Shown: positions 59,959-64,000 of the stretch, piece by piece
Numbering within the stretch: the stretch's first letter is position 1
Layout of the letters: each line of letters opens with the position of its first letter
Assembly: GCA_038230215.1 (NCBI GenBank)
Contig: JBBRNR010000004.1
Span: 1-64,000, forward strand
Source: DASVRZ01 sp038230215
Lineage (GTDB): Bacteria > Verrucomicrobiota > Verrucomicrobiia > Chthoniobacterales > DASVRZ01
Reading direction: 5' to 3'
Length of the DNA: 64,000 nt
Made by a program: the position numbers and the translations under genes
The notes under the pieces: generated by a model
The model's input: only the letters and a program-made list of their open reading frames with translations
Database searches by the model: none
What the model was told of the DNA's origin: nothing

Positions 59959-60086
59959 CGAAAGATGCCGCAAGATATTTCTCGGCTATTCGCCTCTAAG
60001 CATGTCCAGTGATAGGCCGAGCTTTTACGTCTGTGAGCTTGGCAACTAGGATTGGCGTATGAAAGCTACCCAACATGTCGGAATCA

Positions 60087-63000
60087 CTACGCCTGATTTA
60101 GTTTGGATTGTGAACTTTCGCAAACACCCACCAAGCCCGTTGGTAGTGATTTGCCTCCTCCGGCCAAGATGGTTCCGAGAGAGGCTTCCAACTTGCAACC
60201 TGCGTAAATTTTTTTCGTTTTCTTGCCTGTTTTAGGGTCAGTCCAGTCGTAGCGCGATTTGACAATATCTGGTTTGCAGAGGTCCAGTTTAATGTCGCCG
60301 TTTTTCTTTGTCTGGATGGAGAGGATTCTCCACTGCCCGGCATAAGTTCCCGTATCCACTTGTAGCAACATGCCATTGCGCCAGAGGCGAGGCATTTTGG
60401 CGCCGTTCTTTTCCTTAATTTCTTGGAGGCGATGCCAGACTTTTTGCCAGGGAATAACGACAGGCTTGGGGTCGAGGGCGAGGCCGAAGTTGTCGCCGAT
60501 GACGAGGGCACCGCTGATGTTTTTGAGCTTGCCGGGGAGGAGGCCCATGACTTTGCCGGTTTTTTGTCTGTCTGTCTTGAGAGGTTGTTTTTTCCCGTCG
60601 GGCCCGCGCATTTGCTGGCGCAGGCTGACCCATCCGTCTTCGACTCCAGTGACGCCCCAAGTGTTTTGTTCGGCGCGAACGCCCCCCATGTCGGCGGGGA
60701 TGTGTTGGGTGACTCGACGTTCGGCGAGGCGGGTACGAATTTGCGCGACGAGGCTGTCGGGCGGAGTCATGGCAAAGATGACGCCGTGCTGGGTGCGCTG
60801 GTAGAGGCCAGTTTGTAGAAGCAGGGCGTTATCCTCGGCGTTGCGCTGTTTCTCGCGGCGAACAATGGCTTCCCAGAGGCGTCCGTTTTTCGGAAAATAA
60901 TGGTGGGTAAGGCCGATGACGAGTGCGTCGAGGGCATGGTGCAGGTGGGTGATGGAGCGGATGTCGGTCTTGTTTTTGAGGGTGCCATCGGGTTCGAGAA
61001 CGCCGGGATTGGCGGTGGCGAGGCAACCGAGGAGTTTCCAGCCGGTGCGAATGGTGCCGGTGACACTGCCAGGCAGGCTGGTGATTTCGTGTGGCTGCAA
61101 ATGCGGCAGGCTGCGCTGGAGGACGAGGGCACCGAGACGGGTGAGTTGGGAGGTAACGGTGAGGTCGCGTGGGAGGAAGCCCGCGTCTTTGTCCTCCCAT
61201 TTGGGGAGGAGGAGGAGTTTTTTCCTCCTCCTTTGACGTTTGCCATCGTCTGTGTCTTCCCATTCCCCTGAACTCGGGTTTTTGCGTCGCGATATTTTGA
61301 GATTGTCCACAAAGGTGCGGTATTTCTGAAGGCTGACCATCGTCAAATCTGGTCTGCCGGGAACTTGCTTGCCTTCCTCTTCCTTAACAAACTGAAATGC
61401 CGTGCGATTACTCTTCCATTTATTGACTTCAGGATAGGTTATGACCAATGAATCCAAACTATTGGAAGGCCGCTGGCTGTAAGGAATAATGTGGTCTTTA
61501 TCGACTACACCTCTGGCAAGTTGAAAGGAGCAAAACTCCTTGGCCTGAGTGTAAGGGCACTGCATTCCCATATCCTTGGCTACACGGGCCTTACGAATCA
61601 GACCCGGCGTGATCTTGATACCAGAGTCGGCCAAGTCTTCTTCTAATTTCTCTACTACCGAAGTGAAGTCGTAGAGTTGCTGGGCAAGTAATTTCTTAAG
61701 CTCAGTGCTTTTGTGATATTTGCCTGATAACTCCCTAAGTTCGCCATTCACTTCGATGGCGATGGCTCCAATGCGTTCGGGCTGCCCGTTGACGAGCGAA
61801 GAGTCGGTCAGGATGTCAGCGACGAGACGTTGCAGGACGAGGAGACGATGGCGAACGAGATGGTTGTTGGTTTTTGAATCAAGCGAAGCGTTAATTTCAG
61901 CACTCTCATAAGCAACTGCAGCTTCCTTTTCAGTATTTCGGCTATTAGCCAGTCGTTTTAACCAACGCTTACTCCATTTTTCAAAAGAAGGGAAAGGAGT
62001 GACTGCTTTTGTGTCGAGAGCATCTCGAACAAGGCAGCCGTCGTTTGCTTTGTCTTCGCCGCCTAGCGGATCGTTCGAGCGGGATTTCTTGCGCGGATCG
62101 AAGCCGTAGAGAATTTCCTCGGCGACTTGTTTGAGGATACTGCGTGCGTATGGGGCGCGCCCGTTGGGTTTCTCGATGGAGAGCGGAGCATCGAGTGGAT
62201 CGCTGGGGTCGCCTTTTTTGGCTTTGGCTGGCTTTTTACCTTTCAGGCTTTCGGCGGAATGGACGGCAGCAAGAATGTCGGCGGAAGGATGGCCGAGTTC
62301 GTCGCACCAAGAAAGGACTTGGCGGAGTCGAAGTGTGTCGCCGTTGCGCCATTTGCCACGGGCGCGTTTCTGGATGCGTTCGCGGATGGGTTCGGGAAAG
62401 TGAGGCCAAAGAAATTGCACGCGCTCGCTTTGGATAAGCTTGGTCAGTGGGCTGAGGATGAGGGCCTTGCCAGCGTAGGGATCCATGAGCATGGTTTCGA
62501 GGTTATTCGGCAGGTTGCCAGTGGCGTCGGCGACGGTTTTCTTGAATTCACCAGGGGTGAAGGCTCCGGCTTCGATCATGCGCTGGTGGATGGCTTGGCG
62601 CTCGTCTTTGGTGAGAGCGGGTTGCGGGCGGACGATGCGGACGTTGGCTAGCTGCATGAGCCACCGGTAGAGAAAGAATTCGGGAGTGTTTTTTGTGCAA
62701 ACTTTTTCTCCGCTGACGGGGCAGATGGTGAGGATGCGGTTGTCGAAGCGCGGAACGCTTTGCCCGAAGAGGAGTCCACCGTCGAAGCGTTTGGCGAGTT
62801 TGTAGGCGGGGCAAGGTATGGCGCCGGCGTCGTCTAGCAAGGTGCGCTCCAAAGTGGAATCAACGTGGGGAAGATGACTTATGTGTGCTTCGAGAATGCG
62901 GCGAACTTCTTTTTCGACAATGTTGCGGGGAAAGGCGGCGTTGTTACCCTTGAAGCGTTTGGTAGAGGCGAGGCGTTCGCCCAGCGGGTCTAGCCCGAGG

Positions 63001-63533
63001 TCGGCACAGAAGGGTTCTGCCATGGTGGAGACTTGGTGTTTCTCCATCAACTTTTTGGCGTTTTCCTCTTTCTCGGTGTCGTCGTCGTCAGCTTCCTCGG
63101 CGTTACTCCAGCGACGATTTCCATCGTAACCGCGATTGTGTGCATACCAGCGTAAGACATCCCAGAGTTCGGGCCAGGTCAGAAGTTTCCCGCCACTTAA
63201 AACGCGAGCCGCGAGCAGCCACGGAGCGGGATGACCACCCGCTTGGGTGTGCTTTTCGGCGAGTTGTTCAGGAGTCATCACACCCAAGTGAACCAGAAGT
63301 TTTTCCATACGAGCAATGCGGCAGCGCGTGGCGCGAATGTGGCGGCGTTGACGGCGAAAGCCGCGTCTTTGGCTCGCAAGACAGTCGTCTGCGCCAAACG
63401 TCACGGCTCCGCAGCCGAGAATATCAGGGTGTTGGTTTAAGCGAGATTGCAGGACGGCCCAGCCAATGGAGCTATGGCCGACATCGAAAGAGATTTGTAG
63501 ATCGCGGGAGATTTTTTCGCTTGTGCTTTTCAT
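60087..63533 (-). CDS. cas9: CRISPR-associated endonuclease Cas9 (type II-C)
   Basis: The 1148-residue RNA-guided nuclease has all catalytic residues: RuvC-I Asp17 (ISFDVGHSSIGWAVL), RuvC-II Glu594 (AIAIEVNGELREL), HNH His681 (VDKDHIIPYSQ, with Asn in NKWKSNRTA), RuvC-III His865 and Asp869 (HHALDALVIG). The Arg-rich bridge helix is RRGFRRQRRHIRATRCRIARMEKLL. Length and the absence of csn2 and cas4 place the locus in type II-C. The C-terminal PAM-interacting region (about 1000-1148) carries VIPWQKVWHRLQ and a basic KKTKKIYAG stretch. The tracrRNA lies upstream, divergent. Confidence 0.97.
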   Translation of the reverse strand: MKSTSEKISRDLQISFDVGHSSIGWAVLQSRLNQHPDILGCGAVTFGADDCLASQRRGFRRQRRHIRATRCRIARMEKLLVHLGVMTPEQLAEKHTQAGGHPAPWLLAARVLSGGKLLTWPELWDVLRWYAHNRGYDGNRRWSNAEEADDDDTEKEENAKKLMEKHQVSTMAEPFCADLGLDPLGERLASTKRFKGNNAAFPRNIVEKEVRRILEAHISHLPHVDSTLERTLLDDAGAIPCPAYKLAKRFDGGLLFGQSVPRFDNRILTICPVSGEKVCTKNTPEFFLYRWLMQLANVRIVRPQPALTKDERQAIHQRMIEAGAFTPGEFKKTVADATGNLPNNLETMLMDPYAGKALILSPLTKLIQSERVQFLWPHFPEPIRERIQKRARGKWRNGDTLRLRQVLSWCDELGHPSADILAAVHSAESLKGKKPAKAKKGDPSDPLDAPLSIEKPNGRAPYARSILKQVAEEILYGFDPRKKSRSNDPLGGEDKANDGCLVRDALDTKAVTPFPSFEKWSKRWLKRLANSRNTEKEAAVAYESAEINASLDSKTNNHLVRHRLLVLQRLVADILTDSSLVNGQPERIGAIAIEVNGELRELSGKYHKSTELKKLLAQQLYDFTSVVEKLEEDLADSGIKITPGLIRKARVAKDMGMQCPYTQAKEFCSFQLARGVVDKDHIIPYSQRPSNSLDSLVITYPEVNKWKSNRTAFQFVKEEEGKQVPGRPDLTMVSLQKYRTFVDNLKISRRKNPSSGEWEDTDDGKRQRRRKKLLLLPKWEDKDAGFLPRDLTVTSQLTRLGALVLQRSLPHLQPHEITSLPGSVTGTIRTGWKLLGCLATANPGVLEPDGTLKNKTDIRSITHLHHALDALVIGLTHHYFPKNGRLWEAIVRREKQRNAEDNALLLQTGLYQRTQHGVIFAMTPPDSLVAQIRTRLAERRVTQHIPADMGGVRAEQNTWGVTGVEDGWVSLRQQMRGPDGKKQPLKTDRQKTGKVMGLLPGKLKNISGALVIGDNFGLALDPKPVVIPWQKVWHRLQEIKEKNGAKMPRLWRNGMLLQVDTGTYAGQWRILSIQTKKNGDIKLDLCKPDIVKSRYDWTDPKTGKKTKKIYAGCKLEASLGTILAGGGKSLPTGLVGVCESSQSKLNQA

Positions 63534-63554
63534 GGGACTTCTTATTTTCGAGGG

Positions 63555-63675
63555 GTATTCAAGACAAAGTTAGGGACGCAGGCAGTTCTTCCTCGATGCC
63601 AGTCATCGACACCTGCAACAACAAGCGTTTTTACAAAAGCCGCTGGCGTAATGCCAGCGGCTTTTTCTTTTTACG
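63555..63675 (+). ncRNA. Predicted tracrRNA for the type II-C locus
   Basis: The anti-repeat GTATTCAAGACAAAGT (63555-63570) pairs with the first 16 bases of the CRISPR repeat with one C-A mismatch and one G-U pair. It is followed by an outer stem GCAGG (63578-63582)/CCTGC (63612-63616) enclosing the hairpin TCGATG (63593-63598)/CATCGA (63604-63609), and then by a terminator hairpin. This order is that of known tracrRNAs. The exact 5' end is not visible and may lie some bases upstream, toward the cas9 start. Confidence 0.85.
63635..63675 (+). terminator. Intrinsic terminator of the tracrRNA
   Basis: AAAAGCCGCTGGC (63635-63647) and GCCAGCGGCTTTT (63653-63665) form a perfect 13-bp stem around a GTAAT loop, followed by TCTTTTT. 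It is the strongest intrinsic terminator in the window and ends the tracrRNA; it also lies beyond the convergent FAD-oxidoreductase gene end. Confidence 0.9.
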
Positions 63676-63719
63676 AACGGTTAATGAATAGGTCCTTGCA
63701 AACCGCCGCTAAAGATTCT

Positions 63720-64000
63720 TCAGATCTTCTCGGGGACGAGGCGGCCGGTTTTGTCGGGGGCGTCGGCGTTGCCTTCCTCGTGGTATTCGGCGTCGGTGTT
63801 CACTTGCCAGATGTTGAAATGTCCGCCGCTGGTGATGTTTTTCGCGGCCAAAATCGCGGTCATCATGGAGTGATCCTGGTTGTTGTATTTGTGCATTCCA
63901 TTGCGACCGACGGGCTGGATGTTGGTGAACTGGGTGAGTTCCTCGCGGATGATGCGGACGTCGTCGTTATAGCCAGGACCATAGACGGGGTAGGATTTTT
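63720..64000 (-). CDS. FAD-dependent oxidoreductase, C-terminal part (partial)
   Basis: The frame enters from the right edge and stops with TGA at 63720-63722, giving 92 residues. It reads SYPVYGPGYNDDVRIIREEL, then IQPVGRNGMHKYNNQDHSMM and TAILAAKNITSGGHFNIWQVN. This GRNGMHKYNNQDHSM block is typical of a family of FAD-dependent amine-oxidase/UDP-galactopyranose-mutase-like proteins found in polysaccharide clusters. The N-terminal FAD-binding part is outside the window. Confidence 0.8.
   Translation of the reverse strand, partial: KSYPVYGPGYNDDVRIIREELTQFTNIQPVGRNGMHKYNNQDHSMMTAILAAKNITSGGHFNIWQVNTDAEYHEEGNADAPDKTGRLVPEKI

Overview
The window reads as a chromosome segment from a Gram-negative bacterium of the Verrucomicrobia, most likely the Spartobacteria/Chthoniobacter side. 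The evidence is an LPS-export cluster with kdsA (Gram-negative outer membrane), a Minf_1886-family protein (a family named from Methylacidiphilum), a tandem-domain nucleoside diphosphate kinase, Ig-domain secreted proteins, and moderately high GC. No rRNA genes are present. One tRNA-Thr is present. The phylum assignment is inferred from family content, not from a marker tree.

Layout. 1-4.7 kb: end of a secreted protein, a cNMP-domain histidine kinase, a CHASE2 adenylate cyclase, tRNA-Thr and a TMEM175-type channel. 4.8-13.6 kb: a minus-strand housekeeping block (aspartate aminotransferase, double NDK, lptB-lptA-lptC-like, kdsA, DUF1844, M16 protease, Minf_1886 protein, a 55-aa membrane peptide). 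13.6-18.9 kb: plus-strand genes (TPR protein, uppS, NtrC-type regulator with an altered receiver, class IV aminotransferase, preA-like). 19-24 kb: three exported or uncharacterised proteins. 24.3-27.8 kb: tyrA-aroA-cmk-plsC, tightly overlapped. 27.9-36.7 kb: lipoproteins, an ECF sigma/anti-sigma pair, a peptidoglycan-binding protein, a probable exopolysaccharide O-acetylation unit (MBOAT plus AlgX-like) and a VOC protein. 36.8-43.4 kb: an accessory island. 43.4-48.3 kb: marR-adaptor-RND pump. 48.4-57.4 kb: signalling, oxidoreductase, TPM-domain, PLD, PEP carboxylase and nucleotidyltransferase genes. 57.6-63.7 kb: a compact type II-C CRISPR-Cas9 locus with its tracrRNA. The window ends in a FAD-dependent oxidoreductase.

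Two things stand out. First, an overlapping three-gene operon (36866-41338) encodes a DNA cytosine methyltransferase, a protein with an N-terminal GHL/MORC-like ATPase and a C-terminal histidine-kinase-type ATPase, and a receiver-domain protein whose C-terminal half carries an RN-x3-H motif typical of HEPN ribonucleases. This looks like a modification-linked, two-component-style defence system; I do not recognise a named system with this architecture. Second, four gene-free gaps (3.6-3.9, 23.97-24.2, 42.86-43.15 and 59.76-59.96 kb) each hold a degenerate tandem array with a period of 21 bp (exact in three, one or more slips in the fourth) and its own consensus. Each lies upstream of a minus-strand gene. 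Their function is unknown.

Other notable points: a four-helix-bundle (23S IVP family) element has interrupted a rhodanese-YceI gene; an anti-repeat followed by hairpins and a terminator identifies the tracrRNA upstream of cas9 on the opposite strand; an unknown 119-aa gene sits between cas9 and cas1; and the NtrC-type regulator has Glu in place of the phosphoacceptor Asp.
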